Part shown: positions 43,147 to 52,299 of the stretch, piece by piece
Position numbering within the stretch: the first letter of the stretch is position 1
Layout of the letters: the number at the start of each line of letters is the position of its first letter
Made by a program: the position numbers and the translations under genes
Assembly (NCBI RefSeq): GCF_002204185.1
Contig: NZ_MXPU01000021.1
Coordinates: 50,893 to 114,892 of the forward strand
Reading direction: 5' to 3'
Origin: Rhizobium esperanzae
Lineage (GTDB): Bacteria > Pseudomonadota > Alphaproteobacteria > Rhizobiales > Rhizobiaceae
Length of the DNA stretch: 64,000 nucleotides
The notes under the pieces: model-generated
The model's input: only the letters and a program-made list of their open reading frames with translations
Databases searched by the model: none
Told to the model about the DNA's origin: nothing

Positions 43147-46100
43147 ATGATCACGGCCTCCCTCGCGTACACGATCCTGTCGAAGGACATGACGTCGAGC
43201 CTCAACAAGGTTGCGGCGCAGGCGACGGTCAAGAAGGATGCCCAGTACTACGCCGACAACATCAACAAGGTCAAAGACGTCGACGACTTCCTCGGCGACT
43301 ACAAGCTCTACAGCTATGCGATGAAGGCCTATGGCCTCGAGGACATGACCTATGCCAAGGCCTTCATGAAGAAGGTGCTCGAGAGCGATCTGACCGACCC
43401 GAACAGCTACGCCAACAAGCTCTCCGATACGCGCTACCGTGAATTCGCGGCCGCCTTCAATTTCAACGCGCCTGACAAGGACGTACAGACGGATGCCCAG
43501 GAGGACGATCTGATCGGCCTCTACAAGCAGTCCTTCGTCGATGCCGACAACGCCGCGGCCGCCGAGAGCACCTATTACAGCAATAATATCGACAGCGTGC
43601 AGACCGTCGACGACCTGGTCAACAACACAAGGCTGCGGACCTATGTGCTGAAGACCTTCAAGATCGATCCCACCTATGCGTCGAAAGATTTTCTGCGGCA
43701 GGTGCTGACGAGCGATCTCAGCGACCCGACAAGCGTCGTCAACACGCAGGGCGGCGACAAGTACAAGGCGCTTGCCGCGCAGTTCAGCTTCAACGCCGAC
43801 GGCACCGTCACCGGCACGGCCCAGACGGCCGCGCAGAAGGCCTCGGTCATCGAGACCTACACGCTGAATTCCCAATCCGTCATCATCGACAATGCGGTCG
43901 GTTCCGACGTTGTCTACGTCAGCAAGACGGCGGCCGACTACAACAAGGCATATTATACCGCCAAGATCGGCACGATCACCAATGTCGACGATCTCGTCGC
44001 CGACGCCCGCCTGACCTCCTACATCAAGACCGCCTACAGCATGGGCGCCGACTTCACCGCGCCGGCGCTGCGCATGGTCCTGACCGATCCAAGCTATGCC
44101 CAGCTGATGGGCTTTACCAATGTCTATAACGCCTTCAACTTCAAGTCGGACGGTACGACCTCGACCACGGCCCGCGCCCAGACGATCGACCAGGCGAACA
44201 AGCTGGCGTCGGCCGCCTCGAGCACCGCCAACTATTATAGCGTGACCTCGCAATCGAGCGGCATCACCAATGTCGACGACCTGCTCGCCGACAGCGTCAT
44301 GGCGCGCTACATCAAGGATGCCTATGGCCTCGGCGTGAATTTCAGCAATGCCGAGCTGAAGAACATCCTGACCGACTCGTCTTATGCCGCCGCCCAGGGG
44401 CAGGCCGGCCTCAATGCCGACTTCAACTTCAATGCGGATGGGTCGATCAATGGTTCGGTGATTCAGACCGCCGCGCAACGCAAGTCGACCACCGACAAAT
44501 CGGCGGCGAACGCGGCCCACTTCAACGCGATGATCGGCAATGTCACCAATGTCGATGACATCATGTCCGATCCCGTCGCGGTCAGCTATCTCAGAACCAG
44601 CATGCAGATCGCCGACAGCGTCTCCGACGCGACGCTGCGGACCTTCCTCGTCGATCCTGCGGCGGCCAGCGCCCAGGGCTATAGCGACGTTCACGATCTC
44701 TTCAATTTCAAGACGGATGGGTCGGTCGCAACGCTTTATGCCACGCAGACCGCCGCACAAAGCGCCAACACGTCAAGCAAGGCCGACAGTGCGGCCGTCT
44801 ATTACCAGTCGACCATCGCCGGGATCTCGAACGTCGATCAGTTGCTGGCGGACCAGAAGCTCAACAACTTCGTGCGCAATGCCTACGGCATCCCTGCTAC
44901 CGTCAGCGACGTCGATCTTCGCGCCATCCTGACCGATCAGAGCGGCACCGGCACCTATGCGGATGTCGCCGCCGCCTTCAATTTCAAGGCCGATGGATCG
45001 CTCGAGGATGGCTTGGCTGCGCAGACGTCCAGCCAGATCACCAACACGAAAATCGCCGCCGGCGCGCGCACCGACGATTATTCGTCCCGCATGGCGACGA
45101 TCGCCAATGTCGACGAGCTCATCGCCGATCCCGCCATCACCAATTTCCTGAAGAGCACCTACGACCTGGCGTTCGACATCACGGACGCCGAGCTGAAGAG
45201 CATCCTGACCGATGCGACGGCTGCCGCAGCCGCCGGCCATGCCGATCTCAACGCCGATTTCAATTTCGCCGCCGACGGATCGCTGCCGGCCGTCAGCTCG
45301 GTCCAGACCGCCGATCAGGCGCAGACCACCAATGACAACTACATGGCGCGCTATGACGACGAGCGCGACGAGGCGATCGAAGAGGTCGCCGACAATTACT
45401 CGAGCATGATGGCCGACAGCACCAGCCTGCTCGATACGGCCGAGATCAAGACCGTCAACGATTTCCTGCGCACCAATGCTTCGGCCGATTTCAAGAAGAG
45501 CAACGACAATCTGCCCGACCCCTATCACGTGGCGCTGCAGGCCTTCGGCCTGACGGACCAGGAAGTCCCGCGCTCGATGATGCGCAAGATCCTGACCAGC
45601 GATGCCTACGATCCGAACGGCTATATCGCCTCGCTGAAGGACGAGCGCATCACCAACCTTGCCCGCGCCTTCAACTTCGGCCCCGACGGCAAGGCGGCAG
45701 CACCTCTGCAGGCGCTGCCCGACGCGACCCTGGCCAAATACGCCACCGATTATAAGGCGCATGTCACCATGCTGCTGAAGGCCGGCCCGGTGAAGGACAA
45801 GGCATCGAAGGATGCGACGACCGAGGTGGATTATTTCGCCAAGGGCATGGCCAAGGTACAGTCGCTCGACGATTTCCTCGATGACAGCCGCCTGACCGAT
45901 CTGGTGCTGAAGGCGAACAACCTCGACCCGAAGGATTATGACAAGGCGACGCTGAAGAAGATATTCACCTCCGATCCCGACGACAAGAAGAGCTACCTCA
46001 ACACCAAGGCCGATGCGCGCTTCAAGGATATCGTCGCCGCCTTCAACTTCGACAAGGACGGCAATCTGACCCGCGCCAAGATCGGCGCCATCCAGAACAA

Positions 46101-46482
46101 GGCGGCCGAGGCGCATACGCAGGACCTCTTCATCAAGCAGACGTTGGAAACCCAGCAGGGCGAAAGCAACGACGGTGTGCGCCTGGCGCTCTATTTCAGC
46201 CGCAAGGCCCCGAGCATCACCTCGATCTATTCGATCCTCGGCGACAAGGCGCTCTATCAGGTCATCACCACAGCCTACAGCCTGCCAGCTCAGATATCGA
46301 GCATGGACGTCGCCAAGCAGGCCGATCTCATCAATCGTTTCGTCAAGCTCGAGGACCTCCAGGATCCGAAGAAGGTCGACAAGCTGCTGCGGCGCTTCAC
46401 CGCGATGTACGACGTCCAGAACAGCACCCAGCAGTCACCGGCCCTGCAGATCCTGACCGGCGGCGGCACTCAGCAGGCTTAA
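43147..46482 (+). CDS. Giant DUF1217 repeat protein
   Basis: A 1111-residue protein made almost entirely of DUF1217-type repeats of about 85-110 residues. Each unit has a Tyr-Tyr start, then an I-xx-V-DD-hL segment, a Y-x-hKxhY segment, an L-xx-hLTD/SD core and an AFNF-x-xDG end. By eye I count ten units (nine with the F/N-F-N/K/S motif and one C-terminal, ending LQILTGGGTQQA). Examples are ITNVDDLVADARLTSYIKTA and TNVDDLLADSVMARYIKDAY. DUF1217 proteins of alphaproteobacteria usually have one to a few units and are linked with flagella; this gene is not near flagellar genes. No signal peptide is evident. ATG 43147 (MITASLAYTILSKDM) is chosen; ATG 43090 is possible. Confidence 0.85.
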   Translation: MITASLAYTILSKDMTSSLNKVAAQATVKKDAQYYADNINKVKDVDDFLGDYKLYSYAMKAYGLEDMTYAKAFMKKVLESDLTDPNSYANKLSDTRYREFAAAFNFNAPDKDVQTDAQEDDLIGLYKQSFVDADNAAAAESTYYSNNIDSVQTVDDLVNNTRLRTYVLKTFKIDPTYASKDFLRQVLTSDLSDPTSVVNTQGGDKYKALAAQFSFNADGTVTGTAQTAAQKASVIETYTLNSQSVIIDNAVGSDVVYVSKTAADYNKAYYTAKIGTITNVDDLVADARLTSYIKTAYSMGADFTAPALRMVLTDPSYAQLMGFTNVYNAFNFKSDGTTSTTARAQTIDQANKLASAASSTANYYSVTSQSSGITNVDDLLADSVMARYIKDAYGLGVNFSNAELKNILTDSSYAAAQGQAGLNADFNFNADGSINGSVIQTAAQRKSTTDKSAANAAHFNAMIGNVTNVDDIMSDPVAVSYLRTSMQIADSVSDATLRTFLVDPAAASAQGYSDVHDLFNFKTDGSVATLYATQTAAQSANTSSKADSAAVYYQSTIAGISNVDQLLADQKLNNFVRNAYGIPATVSDVDLRAILTDQSGTGTYADVAAAFNFKADGSLEDGLAAQTSSQITNTKIAAGARTDDYSSRMATIANVDELIADPAITNFLKSTYDLAFDITDAELKSILTDATAAAAAGHADLNADFNFAADGSLPAVSSVQTADQAQTTNDNYMARYDDERDEAIEEVADNYSSMMADSTSLLDTAEIKTVNDFLRTNASADFKKSNDNLPDPYHVALQAFGLTDQEVPRSMMRKILTSDAYDPNGYIASLKDERITNLARAFNFGPDGKAAAPLQALPDATLAKYATDYKAHVTMLLKAGPVKDKASKDATTEVDYFAKGMAKVQSLDDFLDDSRLTDLVLKANNLDPKDYDKATLKKIFTSDPDDKKSYLNTKADARFKDIVAAFNFDKDGNLTRAKIGAIQNKAAEAHTQDLFIKQTLETQQGESNDGVRLALYFSRKAPSITSIYSILGDKALYQVITTAYSLPAQISSMDVAKQADLINRFVKLEDLQDPKKVDKLLRRFTAMYDVQNSTQQSPALQILTGGGTQQA

Positions 46483-46800
46483 GGTGGTTCAGGCAGGAGC
46501 GCGCAGAGCGGCGCGGGTGGCGGCCCCTCACCGTAACCTTACCGGGGGGTGAGCCACTCGTCTCGCCCACGGCGGTGAAGCCGGCGCACCCGCTTCGTTT
46601 GGCGAAAAGCTAATCCCATACTCCGTCATCCCAGGCCTTGAGCCTGGGATCCATGTCGCCGCTACTGGTGGATGCGGTGTGGATGCTCGGCTCAAGGCCG
46701 AGCATGACGGAGTGTGAGGTCGACGGGAGAGCCAATCAGGGCGCTCGACAACGGTCCGTGCCCGCAGGCGGACGAGGGACAATTCCCTGACTGCCGCCGC
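46483..46800. repeat. Intergenic repeats after the DUF1217 gene (core 46621-46713)
   Basis: A gap of 318 bases. At 46516-46552 GGCCCCTCACC...GGTGAGCC is a hairpin, perhaps the terminator of the DUF1217 gene. At 46621-46713 lies a perfect specimen of the CTCCGTCATCC family: TCCCAGGC/GCCTGGGA and GCTCGG/CCGAGC inner hairpins inside outer arms CTCCGTCAT/ATGACGGAG. No coding potential. Confidence 0.75.
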
Positions 46801-48237
46801 TCACACCTCGAGACTGACGACCTTTCCTGGGTTCATGATACCAGCCGGATCGAAGGCGCGCTTGATGCGGCGCATCAGCTCGATTTCGATCGCCGGGCGG
46901 ATTGCCGCCAGTTCGTCGCGCTTCAGCTGGCCGATGCCGTGTTCGGCCGAGATCGAGCCGCCATGGGCGAGCACCAGCCCGTGGACAATATGGTTCATTT
47001 CGCGCCAGCGGGCGATGAAGGTGCCCTTGTCGGCGCCGATCGGCTGGGAAATATTGTAATGAATATTGCCGTCACCCATATGGCCGAAGGCGCAGATGCG
47101 GGCGCCCGGCATGGCCGCCATCACGGCTTTTTCCGCCTCGGCCATAAAATGCGGGATCTTCGACACCGGCACGGACACATCGTGCTTGATCGAACCGCCT
47201 TCCGGCTTCTGCGCATCCGACATGCTCTCGCGCATATGCCAGATCGCCTTCTGCTGGGCGACCGAAGCGGCGATCGCGGCGTCTTGCACCAGCCCGGCCT
47301 CGAAGCCCTGTTCCAGCACGCCGTTCATCATCCGCTCCGCCGTCTCGGCCGAATCCGACGTCGAAATGTCGATCAGCACGTACCAGGGGTATGCCGCTTC
47401 CAGCGGATCGCGCACGCCGTCGATGTGGCGGGTGGTGATCTCGACGCCGAAGCGCGGCATCAGCTCGAAACCGGTCAGCGAGGTGCCGCACAGACTGGCG
47501 GCAAGGTTGAAGAGGGCGAGCGCATCCTCGACCGAATTGAGGCCGGCAAACGCCACCTGATGGCCGAGCGGCTGGGGAAACAGCTTCAGCACCGCCCCGG
47601 TGATGATGCCGAGCGTGCCTTCGGCGCCGATGAAGAGATCGCGCAGGTCATAACCGGTATTGTCCTTCTTCAGCCGGCGCAGGCCATCCCAGATCTCGCC
47701 GGTCGGCAGCACCACTTCGAGGCCGAGGCAGAGTTGGCGCATATTGCCATAGGCAAGCACGGCCGTGCCGCCGGCATTGGTGGAGAGATTGCCGCCGATG
47801 CGGCAGGAGCCCTCCGAGCCGAGCGACAGCGGAAAGAGCCGACCATGCGCCTCGGCCGCCTTCTGCACATCGGCCAGGATCGCGCCGCCATCGGCGACCA
47901 GCACATTCGCCACCGGGTCGACGTCGCGGATCCTCGTCATGCGTTCGAGCGACAGGATGATATCGGCCTGGCCAGTGCGCGGTGTCTGACCGCCGACGAG
48001 GCCGGTATTGCCGGTCTGCGGCACGATCGCCGTTTTAGTCTCGGTCGCAAGCTTCATGATCTTGGAGACTTCCTCGACCGAACCAGGCTTCAGCAGGAGA
48101 GGGGAAGAGCCATGATAGAGCCCGCGGTTTTCGATCAGATGCGGCGCCAGATCGGCCTCGCCGCGAAGTGCATATTTCTCGCCGACGATGGCGGCGAAAC
48201 GGTCGAGAAGATCGGTGGAAATGCCGGCGCTGCTCAT
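46801..48237 (-). CDS. FAD-linked 2-hydroxyacid dehydrogenase (D-lactate/D-2-hydroxyglutarate type)
   Basis: A 478-residue FAD oxidoreductase. The PP-loop FAD-binding N-terminal domain (about 40-215) holds IVPQTGNTGLVGGQTPRTGQ and GSEGSCRIGGNLSTNAGGTA with YGNMRQLCLGLEVVLPTGE. The C-terminal FAD-oxidase domain has GHMGDGNIHYNISQP and SAEHGIGQLKRDEL, the metal/substrate histidine sites. It likely oxidises a D-2-hydroxyacid (D-lactate, glycolate or D-2-hydroxyglutarate); substrate cannot be fixed. No iron-sulfur partner is adjacent. The stop is at 46801 just after the repeat region. The Sua5/TsaC gene lies 29 bases upstream on the same strand, so a shared transcript is likely. Confidence 0.9.
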   Translation of the reverse strand: MSSAGISTDLLDRFAAIVGEKYALRGEADLAPHLIENRGLYHGSSPLLLKPGSVEEVSKIMKLATETKTAIVPQTGNTGLVGGQTPRTGQADIILSLERMTRIRDVDPVANVLVADGGAILADVQKAAEAHGRLFPLSLGSEGSCRIGGNLSTNAGGTAVLAYGNMRQLCLGLEVVLPTGEIWDGLRRLKKDNTGYDLRDLFIGAEGTLGIITGAVLKLFPQPLGHQVAFAGLNSVEDALALFNLAASLCGTSLTGFELMPRFGVEITTRHIDGVRDPLEAAYPWYVLIDISTSDSAETAERMMNGVLEQGFEAGLVQDAAIAASVAQQKAIWHMRESMSDAQKPEGGSIKHDVSVPVSKIPHFMAEAEKAVMAAMPGARICAFGHMGDGNIHYNISQPIGADKGTFIARWREMNHIVHGLVLAHGGSISAEHGIGQLKRDELAAIRPAIEIELMRRIKRAFDPAGIMNPGKVVSLEV

Positions 48238-48266
48238 CAGGTCGATCCTCTATCGCTTCTATCAGG

Positions 48267-49247
48267 TCAGGCAGTCGCGCGGGGCGCGGCCGCCCTTTGT
48301 AGCCGGTCGTTGATGGCTTCGCCGAGTCCCTCGTCCGGGATAGGCGAAAAGGCGATGCTCGACACCCCGCTGGCATCGGCCCGCTTCATATAGTCGAAAA
48401 GATTGGCCGCCGCTTCCGCCAGGTCGCCGGCCGGGCTGAGATCGAGGACGATGCGTGCCGCGCGTGCGCCTTCGACCGACGCGCCGCCGAAGGCGATCAG
48501 CGCTTCGCCGGGTTCCACCGCCGTCGCATTGAGGCGCACGCTGGCGCTCGGCGCATAATGCGAGGCGAGCATGCCAGGCGCCTCGATTGCCGCCGAAGCC
48601 TTTTTGGCGCGCAGCAGAGGCTGGCCCGCGACGCGCTCGATCTCGCGCGCCGCAAGCCCGCCGGGCCGAAGCAGCCTCACCCGGTCGCCCTCCACCTTGA
48701 CGATCGTCGATTCGACGCCGACGGTGCTCGGTCCCGCATCGAGGATCAACGGGATCTTCGCGCCGAGATCGGCTTCGACATGGGCCGCACTGGTCGCGCT
48801 GATGGCGCCTGAGGTGTTGGCGCTCGGCGCTGCGAGCGGCCGTCCGAAGGCGCCGATCAGGGTGCCGGCGAAGCCCTTGGGCACGCGCACGCCGACGCTG
48901 TCGAGACCGGCGGTCGCCAGCGCGTGGATCGGGCTTGCGGGCCTCAGCGGCAGCACGAGCGTCAACGGACCGGGCCAGAAGGCTTCGGCGAGCGCCCGCG
49001 ATACGGGGTCGAACTCGGCATGGTGTCCGGCCATCTCGAGATCGGCCATATGGCAGATCAGCGGGTTGAAGCGTGGCCGTCCCTTGGTCTCATAGATGCG
49101 GGTGATGGCGGCCGGATTGGTGGCGTCGGCCGCAAGGCCGTAGACGGTCTCCGTCGGCATGGCGATGGCAAAGCCATCGGAAAGAGCGGCACAGGCCGCT
49201 TCGAGCGCCGCCTGCCTGTCTGCCCTGATGTCAATGATGCGTGCCAT
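48267..49247 (-). CDS. tsaC: L-threonylcarbamoyladenylate synthase (Sua5/TsaC)
   Basis: Makes threonylcarbamoyl-AMP for the t6A37 tRNA modification. The 326-residue protein is the long Sua5 form. Its YrdC domain spans about 1-215 (FAIAMPTETVYGLAADATNP, KGRPRFNPLICHM, GLDSVGVRVP and, at the end, SAPSANTSGAI-like SANTSGAISATSAAHVEADL with VGVESTIVKVEGDRVRLLRP). A C-terminal Sua5 domain starts near APGMLASHYAPSASVRLN. ATG 49247 (MARIIDIRADRQAAL) is chosen over an upstream in-frame start at 49277. Confidence 0.94.
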   Translation of the reverse strand: MARIIDIRADRQAALEAACAALSDGFAIAMPTETVYGLAADATNPAAITRIYETKGRPRFNPLICHMADLEMAGHHAEFDPVSRALAEAFWPGPLTLVLPLRPASPIHALATAGLDSVGVRVPKGFAGTLIGAFGRPLAAPSANTSGAISATSAAHVEADLGAKIPLILDAGPSTVGVESTIVKVEGDRVRLLRPGGLAAREIERVAGQPLLRAKKASAAIEAPGMLASHYAPSASVRLNATAVEPGEALIAFGGASVEGARAARIVLDLSPAGDLAEAAANLFDYMKRADASGVSSIAFSPIPDEGLGEAINDRLQRAAAPRATA

Positions 49248-49315
49248 ATGCTGCCCGTCTCTGGTTCCGGCAGTCATTAGGCTTTCCGCCGCCGGCGATC
49301 AATCGCCTTGTTCGC

Positions 49316-49924
49316 TCACAGTTGGCGGATGATTTCGCGCAGCTGTTCGTTGCGGGCGCCGAGCAGCAGGATGTTTCGGATCGCCGCCTGCGGATCGTGG
49401 GTGCGAAAGAGCAGCCCATTGCCGCGCACCGACCGGTCAATCGTCATCTTTTCGGCGGATTCCTCACCAGGCTTAATCGCGACGGCGAAATACATCCGGG
49501 AATAGCCGACATCGATCCGTTCGAAGAAGTTGTCGTTGTCGCCGATGTCGGAATAGAAGTTGGCGATGTAGAAGGCCCAGCTGACCTCTTCGTAGCGGGC
49601 GAATTTCGTGCGCGCCGCGGTGACGTGGCAATAACCGAGATGTGGGCTGTCCTGCAGCGTCCGATGGAAGATCATCTTCGGAAACTGGATCGAGTGGTGG
49701 AAGCCGTTGATGTGCTGATGCGTCTTCTCGCCGGCCGCCTGCAGCTTGCGGCCGGTCTTTTCGGCGACCTCGTCATGGGTGAGGTAGCGCCTTTCCTCGG
49801 CCAGCCAGTGGCGCCGGTCGCGGGGGATGCGGCCGGTGCGCAGGAATTCGGAATGCGCGGCAACCAGTTGCCGCTCCTGCGGCCGGATTACTTCTTTCGC
49901 GTCGAAATAGCGGAGTCTGGCCAT
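49316..49924 (-). CDS. Hypothetical protein, unknown
   Basis: A 202-residue protein with no domain I recognise. Codon usage, an ATG at 49924 and its size support a real gene. The middle has HTH-unlike sequence GEKTHQHINGFHHSIQFPKM with a His-rich HQHINGFHH stretch, then SWAFYIANFYSDIGDNDNFF. The end is GARNEQLREIIRQL. No signal peptide or membrane helix. It is divergent from the Rieske oxygenase gene across a 400-base spacer. The His cluster hints at metal binding, but this is only a hint. Confidence 0.6.
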   Translation of the reverse strand: MARLRYFDAKEVIRPQERQLVAAHSEFLRTGRIPRDRRHWLAEERRYLTHDEVAEKTGRKLQAAGEKTHQHINGFHHSIQFPKMIFHRTLQDSPHLGYCHVTAARTKFARYEEVSWAFYIANFYSDIGDNDNFFERIDVGYSRMYFAVAIKPGEESAEKMTIDRSVRGNGLLFRTHDPQAAIRNILLLGARNEQLREIIRQL

Positions 49925-50326
49925 GGTCTACATGCTTCGTCGGTCTGAGGTCGACAGCAGGATAAGATCGTATGCTTAACGCAGCATTAAGACGCGACCG
50001 GGGCATCGGGCGGAAGCCGGCGATGTCGTAAATGCGACAATAGCCGATACCGGAGAGCCGCCCTCTTTGCCGATCCGGTCTTTACGCAATGTCGCAATTG
50101 ACGATAATTACCTGCAGAGTCGGACGATCTGGTCGACTGACAGGGGCTCTTTGAAACCTCGGCGCATCCTGTCGTCAATTTCGAAGCCGATGTCGCATTA
50201 CAACCAAGCGGCAGGAATGCCAGGTGATTAAATGGCGTCATGAACAATTCTCCCGCAGGAGAAGGAAGCAGGCGCGCTTCCATAGCCTTCCGCTGAAAGC
50301 GGCAGCCGGTGCACGAGGACATGAAG
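49925..50326. other. Spacer upstream of the Rieske oxygenase gene
   Basis: A gap of about 400 bases between two divergent genes. It contains a cluster of TGTCG-type motifs between 50024 and 50197 that may be a regulator binding region, and GAGGAC immediately before the chosen start. No gene, tRNA or terminator is seen. Confidence 0.5.
50024..50197. promoter_or_regulatory. Cluster of TGTCG(C/T) motifs, candidate operator array
   Basis: A perfect palindrome TGTCG-TAAATG-CGACA lies at 50024-50039. Further copies of the half-site are TGTCGCAATTGACG at 50090-50103, TGTCGTCA at 50170-50177 and TGTCGCA at 50191-50197. This spacing suggests a regulator of the downstream oxygenase gene. The motifs are seen; binding is inferred. 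Confidence 0.4.
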
Positions 50327-51571
50327 ATGGATATTCGCAGCAACGTTTTACGTCAGCTCAAGAACCGCCGCGAGGGCTTCAGCCTCGAACAGCCGTTCTA
50401 CACCGACGAGGATTATTTCAAGCTCGACATGGAGATGATCTACTATCGCGACTGGCTGTTCATGGGCCATGATTGCGAACTGCCGAAGCCGGGCGCCTAT
50501 TTCACCGTCCAGATCGGCACGTATCCGGTCGTCATCGTCCGCGGCCGTGACAATGTCATCCGCGCCTTCCACAACAGCTGTCGCCATCGCGGCTCGCGCG
50601 TCTGCACGAAGGAGCATGGCTCTTCCGTGCGCCTCGTCTGCCCCTATCATCAGTGGACTTACGATCTCGACGGCAAGCTCGCCTTTGCCCGTCATATGGG
50701 CGACGATTTCGACAAAACCGGCTTCAACCTGAAGCCCGTCCACTGCGAGAGCGTCGCGGGCTATATTTTCATCTGCCTTGCCGACGTTGCCCCGGATTTC
50801 AAGCCGGTGCGCGACAAGATCGAGCCCTATATGGCGCCGCACCGGATCGGCGAGACCAAGGTCGCTTTCCAGAGCACGATCATCGAGAAGGGCAACTGGA
50901 AGCTCGTCTGGGAAAACAACCGCGAGTGCTATCACTGCGCCGCCAATCACCCGGAACTCTGCCGCACCTATCCCGAAGCCCCGAGCGTCACCGGCACGGA
51001 CGGCGGCGCCGACGATCCGGAGATCGCCGGCCATTGGGCGCGCTGCGAGGCCGCCGGCCTGCCGAGCAAGTTCCAGATCTCGCCGGACGGCCAGTTCCGC
51101 ACCGCCCGCATGCCGCTGATCGAGGACGCCGAAAGCTACACCATGTCGGGCAAGCCGGCGGTGCAGCGCCGGATCTCCGACGACATCTCGATCAATCGGA
51201 TCGGCACGATGCTGCTCTTCCACTACCCGACGACATGGAACCACCTGCTCGGCGACCACGCCATCTCCTTCCGGGTGCTGCCGCTCAGCGCCAACGAGAC
51301 GGCGGTGACGACCAAGTGGCTCGTCCACAAGGACGCCGTCGAGGGCGTGGATTACAATCTCGAGGAACTGACGCACGTCTGGACCGAGACCAACGACCAG
51401 GACCGCCGCATCGTCGAGGAAAATGCCTTCGGCATCCACTCGCCCGCCTATGAGCCCGGCCCTTATTCCGCCTTGCACGAGGGCGGCGTCATGCAGTTCC
51501 TCGAATGGTATTCGAACTTCATGGTGAACCGCCTGCAGGGCGACCAGGCGAAAATTTCCGCCGTCGCTTGA
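50327..51571 (+). CDS. Rieske-type aromatic ring-hydroxylating/betaine-demethylating oxygenase alpha subunit
   Basis: A 414-residue Rieske non-haem iron oxygenase. The Rieske cluster ligands are in NSCRHRGSRVCTKEHG (CxH) and LVCPYHQWTYD (CxxH), about residues 85-120. The mononuclear iron site is in WENNRECYHCAANHPELC (His and His, with a later Asp). The start region GFSLEQPFYTDEDYFKLDME resembles glycine betaine and stachydrine demethylases (GbcA, Stc2), so a quaternary-amine substrate is likely but unproven. ATG 50327 has GAGGAC seven bases upstream. No reductase partner is encoded next to it. The TGTCG motif cluster lies upstream. Confidence 0.85.
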   Translation: MDIRSNVLRQLKNRREGFSLEQPFYTDEDYFKLDMEMIYYRDWLFMGHDCELPKPGAYFTVQIGTYPVVIVRGRDNVIRAFHNSCRHRGSRVCTKEHGSSVRLVCPYHQWTYDLDGKLAFARHMGDDFDKTGFNLKPVHCESVAGYIFICLADVAPDFKPVRDKIEPYMAPHRIGETKVAFQSTIIEKGNWKLVWENNRECYHCAANHPELCRTYPEAPSVTGTDGGADDPEIAGHWARCEAAGLPSKFQISPDGQFRTARMPLIEDAESYTMSGKPAVQRRISDDISINRIGTMLLFHYPTTWNHLLGDHAISFRVLPLSANETAVTTKWLVHKDAVEGVDYNLEELTHVWTETNDQDRRIVEENAFGIHSPAYEPGPYSALHEGGVMQFLEWYSNFMVNRLQGDQAKISAVA

Positions 51572-51697
51572 TCTCTGTCGGTTGAGCGGGTCAAGCTCTA
51601 CTCATCCAGAAGCTGCCGGTTCCGGCGGCTTTTGGAACCATTCTCGCTCGCAGGCGTTGCAGGCCAAGCGGTGATCGCTGTTGAATGGGAGAGAGAA

Positions 51698-52165
51698 ATG
51701 ATCGCGCTGAGAAACAGGATGGCAACCGCGGTGATGGCCGCTGCTATCGTTTTAACGAGTTTCGTGCCGTCGCAGGCAATACAGATGCCGGCCGCGCCGC
51801 AGGTTGAAAAATCCTCGGCTGTCGAGAATGTCCAGTACTATTACCGACGCGACTACTACCGGCCCGGCTATCGCCCTGGCGCCTATTATCGTCCCGGCTG
51901 GTATGGCGGCTATCGCGGTTATACCTACTACCGTCCCGGCTATCGCCGCTATAATGGCTACTGGTATCCGCTCGCCGCCTTCGGCGCCGGCGCGGTGATC
52001 GGCGGCGCCATCGTCGCTCCGCCGCGGCGCTACGTGGTGCCCGCGCGGCGCATGGGTTCGGCTCACGTTGCCTGGTGCGAAAACCGCTACCGCTCCTATC
52101 GGGCTTATGACAACACCTTCCAGCCTTATAACGGCCCGCGCCAGCAGTGCTATTCGCCTTATTGA
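51698..52165 (+). CDS. BA14K family protein
   Basis: A 155-residue secreted protein of the BA14K family, named for a Brucella antigen. The signal peptide runs to about residue 27 (VPSQAIQM). A Tyr/Arg/Pro/Gly-rich segment with repeated YYRPGYR and YYRPGW units follows (about 50-95). One hydrophobic stretch (LAAFGAGAVIGGAIVAP) comes next. The conserved C-terminal domain is HVAWCENRYRSYRAYDNTFQ and ends QQCYSPY, with two cysteines. GAGAGAGAA precedes ATG 51698. Role unknown; related proteins are cell-envelope proteins reported to bind sugars. Confidence 0.85.
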   Translation: MIALRNRMATAVMAAAIVLTSFVPSQAIQMPAAPQVEKSSAVENVQYYYRRDYYRPGYRPGAYYRPGWYGGYRGYTYYRPGYRRYNGYWYPLAAFGAGAVIGGAIVAPPRRYVVPARRMGSAHVAWCENRYRSYRAYDNTFQPYNGPRQQCYSPY

Positions 52166-52179
52166 TAGGCGCAGAATGC

Positions 52180-52222
52180 TACCCCTGACCCTCTCCCCAT
52201 AAAAACAGGGGGAGGGGACATG
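52180..52222. repeat. CCCTCTCCCC hairpin repeat
   Basis: ACCCTCTCCCC, an A-rich loop and GGGGGAGGGGAC (52188-52219) form a hairpin closely related to 11173-11212. It sits between BA14K and DUF982 and may also act as the terminator of the converging genes. Confidence 0.7.
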
Positions 52223-52299
52223 TCGAACTTGGGGAGCAGTAACGAGAGGGCGGTGGCACGAAGAAGCCCGTGAACCCATTTCATCGTCGGCTGTGACAC

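Noticed and set aside
43096..46116. Two long minus-strand open frames opposite the DUF1217 gene
   Set aside because: They are periodic only because the sense gene is a repeat protein; the sense translation has the family motif and start.
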